In this document: positions 24,353 through 32,934 of the stretch, one piece after another
How positions within the stretch are numbered: position 1 is the stretch's first letter
Layout of the letters: every line of letters starts with the position of its first letter
From: Streptomyces sp. NBC_00691
Lineage (GTDB): Bacteria; Actinomycetota; Actinomycetes; Streptomycetales; Streptomycetaceae
Length of the DNA stretch: 64,000 nt
Reading direction: 5' to 3'
Assembly (NCBI RefSeq): GCF_036226665.1
Contig: NZ_CP109007.1
Span: 1,054,001-1,118,000, forward strand
Made by a program: the position numbers and the translations under genes
Notes under the pieces: generated by a model
Seen by the model: only the letters and a program-made list of their open reading frames with translations
What the model was told of the DNA's origin: nothing
The model's database searches: none

Positions 24353-27222
24353 CGGCGGGCTCCCGTCCCCAGGTAGGCCTCGGCGAGCCGCTCCCGGTCC
24401 ACCTCGGACCGCGGCCCGGACCAGACGATCTCTCCCTGGGCGAGGTACGCCACGGTGTCGGCGATGCCGAGAACCTCGGCCGCCTTCTCCTCGACAAGGA
24501 TCAACGCGGTCCCGTGGTCCCGGAGTTCGGCCAGGAGACGGAAGACCTCGTCCACGACGAGGGGCGCGAGACCGAGGGACGGTTCGTCGGCGACGAGGAC
24601 CGCCGGCGGCCGCTGGAGGAGCGGGGCGAGGGCGAGGAGCTGCTGCTCACCGCCCGACAGGGACCCGGCGGCGACGGAGCGGCGGGCGGCGAGCGCGGGG
24701 AACCGCGTGTACACGGCGTCCCGGTCCTCCGCCCCCGTCAGCTGCAGGGTCAGGTTCTCCTCGATCGACAGTCCGGCGAAGATCCCCCGCCCTTCGGGGG
24801 CCAGCCGTACTCCCCGGCGGGCCCGGGTGACCGCCGGGTCGCGGGTGGCGTCCTCACCCCGTACCCGCACGAGACCGCCGGCCGGCCGCAGCAGTCCCGC
24901 CGCGACCCGGCAGAGGGTGGACTTCCCGGCCCCGTTGGGCCCGAGGAGCACCAGCACCTCACCGCCGCGCACGACGAGATCCACACCGTGCAGCACGGGC
25001 GCGCCACCGTACCCGGCGTGGACCCCGCTCAGCTCCAGAGCGCCCGCCGTCCCGCCGGGACCGCCGACGCCGGCCCCGCGTGGGGCGAGACCCCCGGGCC
25101 CGACGCCGAGGCCGTACGGCTCGGCCGGCCGCCCGCCCGGCGGACCGGGCGGGCCCTCGCCCGCCCGGGCGGTGTCCGCGGTGACGCCGGCGGACGGCCG
25201 GCCGCCTCCCTCCGGGGCCCGGTGGCCCGCCACCTGCTCCGGGACGCGCGAATCCCCCGACGCCGTGAGGGCGAGGTCCCCCGGCACCGCCCCCCGTGCC
25301 GCCGTCCCCCGTGGCGCGGCGCGCCGGGCCGCTCGCCTCGACGGCAGCGCGGCGCAGTACCCGTCCGGGTCGTTGGCGAGGGCGAGACCCGCCAGACCGA
25401 AGAGGATCACCGGCAGGTGCGCGGACTCCGTCACGTACGTCGCCATCAGATGCGGGACGACCGCGAAGACCAGCCCCGCCACCACCGCGAACTGCGGTCT
25501 GCGCACGCCCGCCGCGACGACGACCGCCAGCCACACCAGGCCCGTCATCGCCGTGAAGTCCGTTGCCGTGATCCTGGTGTTGTACGAGGCGTAGAGCACC
25601 CCGCCGAAGCCCGCGAGGCCCGCTGACACGGTGAACAGCAGGAGTTTCGTCCGTACCACCGACACCCCCGAGGCCGCGGCGGCCTCCGGGGCCGAGCGGA
25701 CCGCCAGCATGGCGCGACCCCAGCGGGAGCCGCGCAGCCGGGTCAGCATCGCGACGAGCACCCCGGTGAGCAGCACGAGCGCGAGCCCCATGGCGCGGTC
25801 GTCGCCCAGGTCCACCGGTCCCGCCACCGGCCGCGGGATCTCCCACCCGGTGTCGCCGTTGCGCAACCACCCCAGCTGGAACAGCACCTGGTCCGCCAGG
25901 AAGGCGAGCGCCAGGGTGGCCAGGGCCAGCGATCTGCCGCCGAGCCGTAGCGCGGGCAGCGCGACCACGGCTCCGAGCAGGGCCGCCGCCGCCGTGCCGA
26001 CCGCCGCGGCGGCGGCGAAGGGCCAGCCGTGACTCATCAGCAGCCCCGCGACCAGGGCGGCGCCCGTCACGAACGTCGCCTGGGCGAGGGACACCATCGC
26101 GCCGAGCCCGGTGACCACCGTGAACGACATGAACACGAGCCCGATCGCGAGCCCCTGGGTCAGGATCCCGCTCCAGAAGGGGGTGGTGACGGTGTAGAAC
26201 GCCGCGCCGAGCAACGTGCCGGCCACCAGCCACACGCCCCAGCGGCGGCCCCACCCCCTGCCGGCGAGATAGTCCACCGGCGGGGGGTCCGCGGCCGCCG
26301 TGCCCGCCGCCCGCCGGCGCTGTGCGAGGACGACGAGTCCGGCGAAGAGGATGAGGAACGGTACGGCCGTGCGGAAGCCGGTGACGCCGTCGGCGAACGA
26401 CGCGTATCCCGCCACCAGGTTCTGCAGCACCCCGAGCCCGAGGCCGCCCGCGAAGGCGAGCGGCACCGACGCGAAGCGGCCGAGGACCGCCGCGGTGGCC
26501 GAGACGAACAGGAACAGGGTGTAGTCGTGCGCGGAGAGCCCGAGCAGCGGGGTCGCGAGGACACCGGCGAGGCCCGCGAGTCCGGACGACAGCATCCACG
26601 CGGTGGAGGAGAGCCGGTCCGCGCTGATGCCCCGCAGCTCGGTCAGCGCGCGGTCGTCCACGGCCGCCCGCAGCCGCAGGCCGAGCCGCGTGTGCCGCAT
26701 CAGGACCCACAGGCCCGCCGCCGCGAGTGCGGTGGCGATCCAGGTGATCAGCTGGTCGGAGTCGATGCCGACACCGTCGAGCGGCTGCCAGGCCACCGCC
26801 GGGCTCGGCCCGACGCCCGGCAGCCCGAACTGGTTCTCGGCGGGCAGGACCGGGGCGCCCGCCCGCTCCAGGAGTTCGACCACCCACAGTCCGGCAGCGG
26901 GCAGCGCGACCAGCAGGCCGATGGTCGCCACGATCTGTGCCGTCTCACCGACCTTGGCCAGCTTCCTGAACATCAGCCGGTCCAGGCCCCAGCCGAGGCC
27001 GGGCGCCACCACGAGCACCAGGAGCAGCGCGGTGGGGACGGCCGGCCAGCCGAAGCCGGAGTGGAGCTCGTAGAACGCCAGCGCGCACAGATAGCCGGTG
27101 GCGCCGTGCGCGAAGTTGAAGAGCCCGGAGGCGGAGTAGGACAGCACGAGGCCGGTCGCCAGCAGCGCGTACAGCGCGCCCGAGACCAGCCCGCTCAGGA
27201 CGAAGCCCAGCAGGTCACCCAC
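24349..27222 (-). CDS. Fused branched-chain amino acid ABC transporter: LivH-LivM permeases plus LivF ATPase
   Basis: 957 residues, GTG start after GAGGGG. Residues 1-300 are a LivH-type permease (GALYALLATGLVLSYSASGLFNFAHGA); 320-625 a LivM-type permease (QGLAIGLVFMSFTVVTGLGAMVSLAQA, SAPEAAAASGVSVVRTKLL); a Pro/Gly/Ala-rich linker of about 110 residues follows; 735-957 is a LivF-type ATPase (GPNGAGKSTL Walker A, LSGGEQQLLALAPLL signature, AVLVADEPSLGLAP Walker B). The three are normally separate; fusion fixes their stoichiometry. With livG downstream (4-bp overlap) and the receptor 12 bp upstream it forms a complete importer. The substrate could be a branched-chain amino acid, urea, amide or aromatic compound. 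Confidence 0.88.
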   Translation of the reverse strand: MGDLLGFVLSGLVSGALYALLATGLVLSYSASGLFNFAHGATGYLCALAFYELHSGFGWPAVPTALLLVLVVAPGLGWGLDRLMFRKLAKVGETAQIVATIGLLVALPAAGLWVVELLERAGAPVLPAENQFGLPGVGPSPAVAWQPLDGVGIDSDQLITWIATALAAAGLWVLMRHTRLGLRLRAAVDDRALTELRGISADRLSSTAWMLSSGLAGLAGVLATPLLGLSAHDYTLFLFVSATAAVLGRFASVPLAFAGGLGLGVLQNLVAGYASFADGVTGFRTAVPFLILFAGLVVLAQRRRAAGTAAADPPPVDYLAGRGWGRRWGVWLVAGTLLGAAFYTVTTPFWSGILTQGLAIGLVFMSFTVVTGLGAMVSLAQATFVTGAALVAGLLMSHGWPFAAAAAVGTAAAALLGAVVALPALRLGGRSLALATLALAFLADQVLFQLGWLRNGDTGWEIPRPVAGPVDLGDDRAMGLALVLLTGVLVAMLTRLRGSRWGRAMLAVRSAPEAAAASGVSVVRTKLLLFTVSAGLAGFGGVLYASYNTRITATDFTAMTGLVWLAVVVAAGVRRPQFAVVAGLVFAVVPHLMATYVTESAHLPVILFGLAGLALANDPDGYCAALPSRRAARRAAPRGTAARGAVPGDLALTASGDSRVPEQVAGHRAPEGGGRPSAGVTADTARAGEGPPGPPGGRPAEPYGLGVGPGGLAPRGAGVGGPGGTAGALELSGVHAGYGGAPVLHGVDLVVRGGEVLVLLGPNGAGKSTLCRVAAGLLRPAGGLVRVRGEDATRDPAVTRARRGVRLAPEGRGIFAGLSIEENLTLQLTGAEDRDAVYTRFPALAARRSVAAGSLSGGEQQLLALAPLLQRPPAVLVADEPSLGLAPLVVDEVFRLLAELRDHGTALILVEEKAAEVLGIADTVAYLAQGEIVWSGPRSEVDRERLAEAYLGTGARR

Positions 27223-27234
27223 GTGACGCGCCCC

Positions 27235-28482
27235 TCAGCCGAAGGGGATCGGCGGATAGCACGTGAACGGCACCGCCACCTCGTACCGTCCGTTCGTCAG
27301 CCGCACGAGCGCCCCGCAGCCGAAGCTCTCCTTCTGCCCCTTGGGCTCGGCGCGGTCGCCCACGAGGGTCCCGGTGTCGGAGAACCCGTCGGCGGCCTTC
27401 TGGAAGGACTCGACGGTGAGGTCCCTGCCCGCCTTCCCGGCGATCGAGAGGAAGAGATCGGCACTCATGTACCCCGTCATGAGGTGCATGTTGAGGGGTA
27501 TGTCCTTGCCGCCCGCGGCCTTCTTGATGTCGGCTTTGAACTGCCGCATCGCGGGGCTGTCGGCCTCGAAGGGCTGGAACTGCAGCAGCACGTACACCCC
27601 GTCGAGGGCCTGCTTGGTCGCGTCCTTCGCGAGCAGCCCGGGGTCGTAGTCCGTCGGGTCGGAGATGACCCCCTCGTAGCCGGACCGCTTGAGCGCCGTG
27701 AACAGGCCGATGTTGTACGGCGTCTGCATCACGGAGACCACGGCGTCGGGTGCGGCGCCGCCGGGGCCCGAGCGGAGGATCTCCTTGGTGTACGCCGACC
27801 AGTCGCTGGGCATCGAGGTCGCCGGGACCGCGGCCTTGGCGTACGCGACCTGGAAGCCGGCCGCCTTGAAGCCCTGGGTGAAGGTGCGGATGCCGAACTT
27901 GCCCGCGTCGTTGTCGCCGGCGATCAGCGCGACCGACTTGCCGCGCGCGCCGCCGAGAACGGCCGCGAGGCCCTCGGGCCAGGTCTGGTTGAGCGTGCCT
28001 CCGGGCGTCGGGACGAGGCAGCCGTTGAAGCCGTAGAGGTGTGCCGGTCCACAGAAGGAGGGGAGGGTGCCCCAGCCCACGGTCGGGACCTTCTGGGAGT
28101 CGAGGAAGTCGGCCCCGGCGAAGGTGACCGAGCTCATCGGGGACACGGCGAAGACCTTGTCCTGCTGGACGAGCTCACGGGCGGCGGCCAGGTTCCGTGC
28201 GGGGTCCTGACCGTCGTCCTCGGCCCCCAGGTACTCGATCTTCCGCCCGTTGACCCCGCCTTCGGCGTTGGCCCGGTCGTAGCGTGCGCGGGCGCCGAGA
28301 TCGGTGTCCTTCTTGGAGTAGCCGCTGGCCGTCGTCATGGAGACGATGCCTCCGACCTTGATGGCGCCGTCGGTGACTCCGCGTACGGAGGAGGGCGTAC
28401 TCCCGCCGCTGGAGGCGGAGTTGCAGGCGGTGACGAGGAGCAGCGCGAAACTGGCGGCGATGACGCGCAAGGGTCGGGGCAC
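27235..28482 (-). CDS. ABC transporter substrate-binding lipoprotein (LivK-like)
   Basis: 415 residues, GTG after GGAGGGATC. Lipobox LLLVTAC with Cys20, so it is probably lipid-anchored outside the membrane. The Peripla_BP_6 fold is seen in GAIKVGGIVSMTT, GARARYDRANAEGGVNGRKIEYL, DPARNLAAARELVQQDKVFAVSPM and later VVSVMQTPYNIGLFTALKRSGYEG. It captures the ligand for the fused permease encoded 12 bp downstream. First gene of the operon, with paired TGACG palindromes just upstream. The ligand cannot be read from sequence. Confidence 0.88.
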   Translation of the reverse strand: MPRPLRVIAASFALLLVTACNSASSGGSTPSSVRGVTDGAIKVGGIVSMTTASGYSKKDTDLGARARYDRANAEGGVNGRKIEYLGAEDDGQDPARNLAAARELVQQDKVFAVSPMSSVTFAGADFLDSQKVPTVGWGTLPSFCGPAHLYGFNGCLVPTPGGTLNQTWPEGLAAVLGGARGKSVALIAGDNDAGKFGIRTFTQGFKAAGFQVAYAKAAVPATSMPSDWSAYTKEILRSGPGGAAPDAVVSVMQTPYNIGLFTALKRSGYEGVISDPTDYDPGLLAKDATKQALDGVYVLLQFQPFEADSPAMRQFKADIKKAAGGKDIPLNMHLMTGYMSADLFLSIAGKAGRDLTVESFQKAADGFSDTGTLVGDRAEPKGQKESFGCGALVRLTNGRYEVAVPFTCYPPIPFG

Positions 28483-28523
28483 GAGCGATCCCTCCGTCGG
28501 GTGACCGCATTCTGTAACCGACC

Positions 28524-28569
28524 TGACGAACCGTCAATAATTGATGCACCGTCAATTGACGATCCGTCA
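28524..28569. promoter_or_regulatory. Paired TGACG-N3-CGTCA operators upstream of the ABC importer
   Basis: TGACGAACCGTCA (28524-28536) and TGACGATCCGTCA (28557-28569) are palindromes of identical design with centres 33 bp apart, about three helical turns; the second overlaps CGTCAATTGACG (28550-28561). The array is 42-87 bp before the receptor start, in a local AT-rich patch where the promoter should be. This is the arrangement expected for a dimeric repressor of TetR or GntR type binding on one DNA face. No regulator gene is adjacent. Confidence 0.65.
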
Positions 28570-28691
28570 GCTGCGTGCGGGGCCGCGCCGTCGTCCGGAC
28601 CGCCGGTGCGGGTCTCGGCCCGGCCGCTCGGACGGTCACCGTCCGTATCGGCCCGCGGGAGTGGCCTCGGACCCGGCGGGGGCCGGCGGTG

Positions 28692-30125
28692 TCAGGTCTC
28701 CTCGGTGGGTAGCCAGCATCCGTGCAGGCCCAGCGGGACCCGGACGGGGATGCGGGCCCGGGCCACCGGGCCGGAGGCCGGGTCCTGCGCGGGGATGACC
28801 AGGAACCAGCTCGATCCGTCGGTACGGTCGGTGGCGAAGGTCATCCAGTACCCGTGCTCCTCGGAGTGCCGACCCGCCTCGGGGGCGAAGACCGGTTCCC
28901 CTACCGAGAGGTTCCCGGCCGACCAGACGCGGCTCTCGCCGGTCTCCGTGTCGTACCAGCGCACCGCGTCGTACTCACCCGGCAGCAGGTCCGCCCGTCC
29001 GCTCTGGGTGGCCAGCGCGGTGTACCGGTGGCGTCGCCCGATGCGCCGGTCGTCGACCCGCGGGAACTCGACCCGGGAGTCGTCCAGGAGGGTGCGGGCC
29101 ATGCCGCCGGCGGCCGGATCGATGCGCGCCCGCGCCAGCCCGCCGCTCACCGGCTCGGCGTCGTCGGGACCCCCTCCGACGGTCAGCCTGCTCCACTGCA
29201 CGAAATCGACGACGACCGGGTCGCGCTCACCGGGGCCGTCGTCATAGGCGTTCACGGTGTGCCACAGCCAGAAGGCCTCGTCGGCCGCCCAGACCGGCGC
29301 TCCGCCGTCGCGCGGGATCAGCACCACGCGCGTGCCGCGCTCGGGCCGCCAGGCGAGGAACGAGCCGCCCGCCATGGCCGCGTCCAGGTCGAAGAAGGCG
29401 GGAGCGAGGACGAGGACGACATAGCGGCCGGTCAGAGCCATGTCGTGGATCATCAGGGGCTCGTCCACGCCGTCGACGGGGGTGGGCCCGCGGGTGAGGG
29501 TGCCCTCACGGCCGATGACCGACCAGGTCAGGTACGGCGGCTCCAGGGCGTAGCAGAAGACGACCATCTCGCCGGTGACCGGGTCGATCTTGGGATGCGC
29601 GGTGATGCCGGCGGGCAGGGCACCGCCGAAGTCCTCACGGCCCAGGGTCGTCAGGCCCGCGTCGACCTGGAACGGGCAGGCCGACTCGGCCAGGGCCAGC
29701 AGGCGGCCCGCGTGCCGGACGACGTTGATGTCGGGCAGGTCCTTGAAGTCTCCCGCGAGCTCCGGGCCGACCTGGTCCGCGTCCGGCATGATCATCGACT
29801 CGACGCCGCCCCACAAGGCGTGCCCGGCCCGTTCCTCGGCCCGCATCGCGGGGGTGCGCACGAAGCGGTTGCGGTAGCGGGCGCGGCCCTCGGAGAGCCA
29901 GACGCCGTGCAGCATGCCGTCGCCGTCGATGGGGTACAGGTAAGAGCCGATCGGGGTGAAGCGGGGATTGGGGCCGTTGCGCACGTAGAGACCGTCCAGG
30001 GATGCCGGGATCTCGCCCGTGACCTCCAGGTCGGCGACGTCGACCTGCTCGGTGACCGGCGCGAACGAGCCCAGCAGGTGGGGGACCCGGGTGGGGTCGA
30101 AACGCGGTGGTGTGTGGGTGCTCAC
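28692..30125 (-). CDS. Carotenoid oxygenase (RPE65/CCD family)
   Basis: 477 residues, GTG start after GGGAGG. Seven-bladed propeller family using Fe(II) held by four His, which can be placed in ITAHPKID, LMIHDMALTG, LWHTVNAYDD and GLHGCWLP. The N-terminus DGLYVRNGPNPRF and GDGMLHGVWL are also characteristic. These enzymes cleave a double bond of carotenoids, apocarotenoids or stilbenes with O2. No carotenoid biosynthesis gene is nearby, so the substrate is open. It is divergent from the catalase gene 237 bp away. Confidence 0.9.
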   Translation of the reverse strand: MSTHTPPRFDPTRVPHLLGSFAPVTEQVDVADLEVTGEIPASLDGLYVRNGPNPRFTPIGSYLYPIDGDGMLHGVWLSEGRARYRNRFVRTPAMRAEERAGHALWGGVESMIMPDADQVGPELAGDFKDLPDINVVRHAGRLLALAESACPFQVDAGLTTLGREDFGGALPAGITAHPKIDPVTGEMVVFCYALEPPYLTWSVIGREGTLTRGPTPVDGVDEPLMIHDMALTGRYVVLVLAPAFFDLDAAMAGGSFLAWRPERGTRVVLIPRDGGAPVWAADEAFWLWHTVNAYDDGPGERDPVVVDFVQWSRLTVGGGPDDAEPVSGGLARARIDPAAGGMARTLLDDSRVEFPRVDDRRIGRRHRYTALATQSGRADLLPGEYDAVRWYDTETGESRVWSAGNLSVGEPVFAPEAGRHSEEHGYWMTFATDRTDGSSWFLVIPAQDPASGPVARARIPVRVPLGLHGCWLPTEET

Positions 30126-30362
30126 GAGACCTCCCGACGTACGACCCGGCGCGGTTTCGGGGGTCCGGAGTCCAGCCCCGCGCTCCAGTGCGGCTCCTTC
30201 CAGTGAAACGCGGGTCGGGCGGGCATGCCAGACGTGCGGTGGTCACGCCGTCGTCCGCGCCCGTCCCGCGACGCCAAGCCGACCACGGAGCGTCATCTCT
30301 CGGGTCGCGGCTTTGGCCGCGGCGGAAGAGGGTAGTCGTGCGCAACGACGAAAGGCAGAGCG

Positions 30363-31823
30363 ATGACCGAGAGCCGACCTGCGACGACGACCGACTCCGG
30401 CGCCCCGGTGGAGAGCGACGAGCACTCCCTCACCGTGGGCGCGGGGGGTCCGATCCTCCTCCAGGACGCCTACCTGATCGAGCAGATGGCGCAGTTCAAC
30501 CGTGAGCGCATCCCGGAACGCCAGCCGCATGCCAAGGGCAGCGGCGCATTCGGCCACTTCGAGGTCACCCACGACGTCAGCCGGTACACCAAGGCCGCGC
30601 TGTTCCAGCCGGGGACGCGCACCGACCTGGTCGCCCGCTTCTCCACGGTGGCGGGCGAGCGCGGCAGCCCGGACACCTGGCGGGACCCGCGCGGTTTCGC
30701 GGTGAAGTTCTACACTTCCCAGGGCAACTACGACATGGTCGGCAACAACACGCCGGTGTTCTTCGTGAAGGACCCGATGAAGTTCCAGCACTTCATCCGG
30801 TCCCAGAAGCGCCGCGCCGACAGCAATCTGCGCGACCACGACATGCAGTGGGACTTCTGGACCCTCTCCCCCGAGTCCGCGCACCAGGTCACGTGGCTGA
30901 TGGGTGACCGAGGCATTCCGCGTACCTGGCGCCATATGAACGGGTACACCTCCCACACGTACATGTGGATCAACGCGTCCGGTGAGCGGTTCTGGGTGAA
31001 GTACCACTTCAAGACCGACCAGGGCATCGAGTTCCTCACCCAGGCCGAAGGCGACCGGCTGGCGGGATCCGACTCGGACTTCCACATGCGGGACCTCTTC
31101 GAGCACATCCGGGACGGTGACTTCCCGTCGTGGACCCTGCACGTCCAGGTGATGCCGTACGAGGAGGCGGCGGCGTACCGCTTCAACCCGTTCGACCTCA
31201 CCAAGGTCTGGCCGCACGCCGACTACCCGCTCATCCCGGTGGGCCGTATGACGCTGGACCGCAACCCGACCGACAACCACGCCGAGATCGAGCAGGCGGC
31301 CTTCCAGCCGAACAACCTGGTCCCCGGCATCGGGCCGAGTCCGGACCGGATGCTGCTGGCCCGGCTCTTCTCGTACGCGGACGCCCACCGGGCCCGTGTC
31401 GGCGTCAATTACCAGCAGCTTCCGGTGAACGCGCCCGTCGTCGACGTCCACACCTACTCGAAGGACGGGGCGATGGCGTACCGGAAGACGTCCGATCCGG
31501 TCTACGCGCCGAACTCCAAGGGCGGGCCCGCCGCCGACACCGAGCGGTTCGGGAGCCCGCCGAGCTGGACCGCCGACGGCGAGATCACCCGTACAGCCTA
31601 TGTCTCGCACGCGGAGGACGACGACTGGGGGCAGCCCGGCACCCTCGTGCGCGAGGTCCTGGACGACGCGGCCCGCGACCGGCTCGTGGACAACGTGGTC
31701 GGCCATCTCCTCGACGGGGTCAGCGAGCCGGTCCTGGAGCGTGCCTTCACGTACTGGACGAACATCGACGCGACCCTCGGCAAGCGCATCTCCGAGGGCG
31801 TCCGGGCCCAGCAGAACGCGTAG
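30363..31823 (+). CDS. Monofunctional haem catalase (clade 3 type)
   Basis: 486 residues, ATG after AAAGGCAGAG. Haem-catalase landmarks: distal His in [38 protein letters not shown], distal Asn in [11 protein letters not shown], and the proximal Tyr in [15 protein letters not shown]. The length fits the small-subunit class. It converts H2O2 to water and oxygen in the cytoplasm. It stands alone between a divergent carotenoid oxygenase and a convergent hydrolase, with a hairpin after the stop. No OxyR or Fur-type regulator gene is adjacent. Confidence 0.95.
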   Translation: MTESRPATTTDSGAPVESDEHSLTVGAGGPILLQDAYLIEQMAQFNRERIPERQPHAKGSGAFGHFEVTHDVSRYTKAALFQPGTRTDLVARFSTVAGERGSPDTWRDPRGFAVKFYTSQGNYDMVGNNTPVFFVKDPMKFQHFIRSQKRRADSNLRDHDMQWDFWTLSPESAHQVTWLMGDRGIPRTWRHMNGYTSHTYMWINASGERFWVKYHFKTDQGIEFLTQAEGDRLAGSDSDFHMRDLFEHIRDGDFPSWTLHVQVMPYEEAAAYRFNPFDLTKVWPHADYPLIPVGRMTLDRNPTDNHAEIEQAAFQPNNLVPGIGPSPDRMLLARLFSYADAHRARVGVNYQQLPVNAPVVDVHTYSKDGAMAYRKTSDPVYAPNSKGGPAADTERFGSPPSWTADGEITRTAYVSHAEDDDWGQPGTLVREVLDDAARDRLVDNVVGHLLDGVSEPVLERAFTYWTNIDATLGKRISEGVRAQQNA

Positions 31824-31842
31824 GGCCACGGGAGGAAGGGCG

Positions 31843-31871
31843 GGGCCGGTCGACGTGGCGTCGGCCGGCCC
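31843..31871. terminator. Hairpin between convergent catalase and MBL-fold genes
   Basis: GGGCCGGTCGACG and CGTCGGCCGGCCC pair over 13 bp (one G-T) around a TGG loop. It lies 20 bp after the catalase stop and 17 bp beyond the end of the hydrolase gene, so it can serve both. Confidence 0.6.
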
Positions 31872-31887
31872 GTCGGCCGCGGCGGGT

Positions 31888-32934
31888 TCAGAACTCCACC
31901 GTGAGGAAGCCGTCCTCCTTCTCGTCGTCCCCCGGGGGCACGTGAACGGTGTAGCCGAACCGCTCCTTGAGGTCGGGCACGTCCCAGTTCCTGCCTCGTT
32001 CGCGGTAGTTGAAGAAGAGGTCCTTCGCCTCCCCGCCGTTCTTCAGGATCCGGGCGATCGCGATGTCGTCGGGATGGCCGTGGACCTTTCCGTTCGTGGA
32101 GATCAAGTAGCGTCCGCAGTCGAGGAGTCCGAGCAGGTTGTTCGAGAGGTTCTTGGCGCTGCCGTGGTGGGCGACCTTCAGGGCGTCGACCCGCAGCCGG
32201 CCGTTCTCCGCCTCGGCCCGCGGGCGGAGCGAGGCCACCAGGCGCGGGTCGTCCGCGTCGCCGGTGAGGATGATGCGGACGCCCTCGAACTCGAAGAGCA
32301 GACCGATGCTGGTCGGGTTCGTCGGGGAGCCGTCGCGTCGGAAGGGCGCCGCGGCCAGCCCGTCGACGTCGATCGCCCCGAAGCGCTCGATCCCCGCCTC
32401 CGGCTGTCTCTCCCTGGGGTCGACCCCGGGGATCAGCCCGGCCTCCTCGCACTTCGTCGCCCAGGTGTCGATCAGCGACTCCAGAAGCCTGCGGTCCGGG
32501 GCGAGCACCTCCATGGTGGAGCCGTCGTCGAACCAGGTCGGCGCGTGGTCGACCTCGACGCTCCGGCCGGCGAAGGCGGCGTTCCAGGGGAGGTTCTGGT
32601 GCATGAGCGCGGTGGTGAGCAGCTCCCCGTCCACGGCGCCGAAGACCTCCCGGTCGTGCAGGTGGTCGAAGCCGTTGAACCACACGTCACCGAACTCGAC
32701 CGGCCGTTCGGGGTCCCCGAGCAGAGCCAGCACGCCGAGGATGTGGTCCTGGTCCACGTGGGTCACGACGAGGACGTCGATCCGGCCGTCCAGGTCACGC
32801 AGGAGCGGTTTGATCCGCGCGTAGGTACCCCGCCGTCCGCCGTCCACGAGGACCCGCCGGACGAAGTCGTCGTTGCCGTATTCGAGGAGCAGACAGTCGC
32901 CGTCCTCCGCGGGCAGCATGCTGAGGCGGATCAT
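31888..32934 (-). CDS. Metallo-beta-lactamase-fold hydrolase (ComEC-type), third gene of caspase operon
   Basis: 348 residues. ATG 32934 overlaps the upstream stop as TGATG. The metal motif is THVDQDHILG (His59, Asp61, Asp63, His64), the HxDxDH variant seen in ComEC/Rec2-like MBL proteins; later ligand motifs are ILTGDADD, LKVAHHGSAKN and STNGKVHGHPDD. No membrane segments, so it is a soluble stand-alone domain. Such enzymes hydrolyse phosphodiester or ester bonds, and stand-alone versions recur beside proteases and NTPases in bacterial conflict operons. Coupling to the caspase and middle gene argues for one module, in which this could be an effector nuclease or a second-messenger hydrolase; that is inference. 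Confidence 0.85.
   Translation of the reverse strand: MIRLSMLPAEDGDCLLLEYGNDDFVRRVLVDGGRRGTYARIKPLLRDLDGRIDVLVVTHVDQDHILGVLALLGDPERPVEFGDVWFNGFDHLHDREVFGAVDGELLTTALMHQNLPWNAAFAGRSVEVDHAPTWFDDGSTMEVLAPDRRLLESLIDTWATKCEEAGLIPGVDPRERQPEAGIERFGAIDVDGLAAAPFRRDGSPTNPTSIGLLFEFEGVRIILTGDADDPRLVASLRPRAEAENGRLRVDALKVAHHGSAKNLSNNLLGLLDCGRYLISTNGKVHGHPDDIAIARILKNGGEAKDLFFNYRERGRNWDVPDLKERFGYTVHVPPGDDEKEDGFLTVEF

Noticed and set aside
26029..29247. Open plus-strand frame of over 1,000 codons opposite the liv operon
   Set aside because: It runs antisense across three real genes and has no domain.
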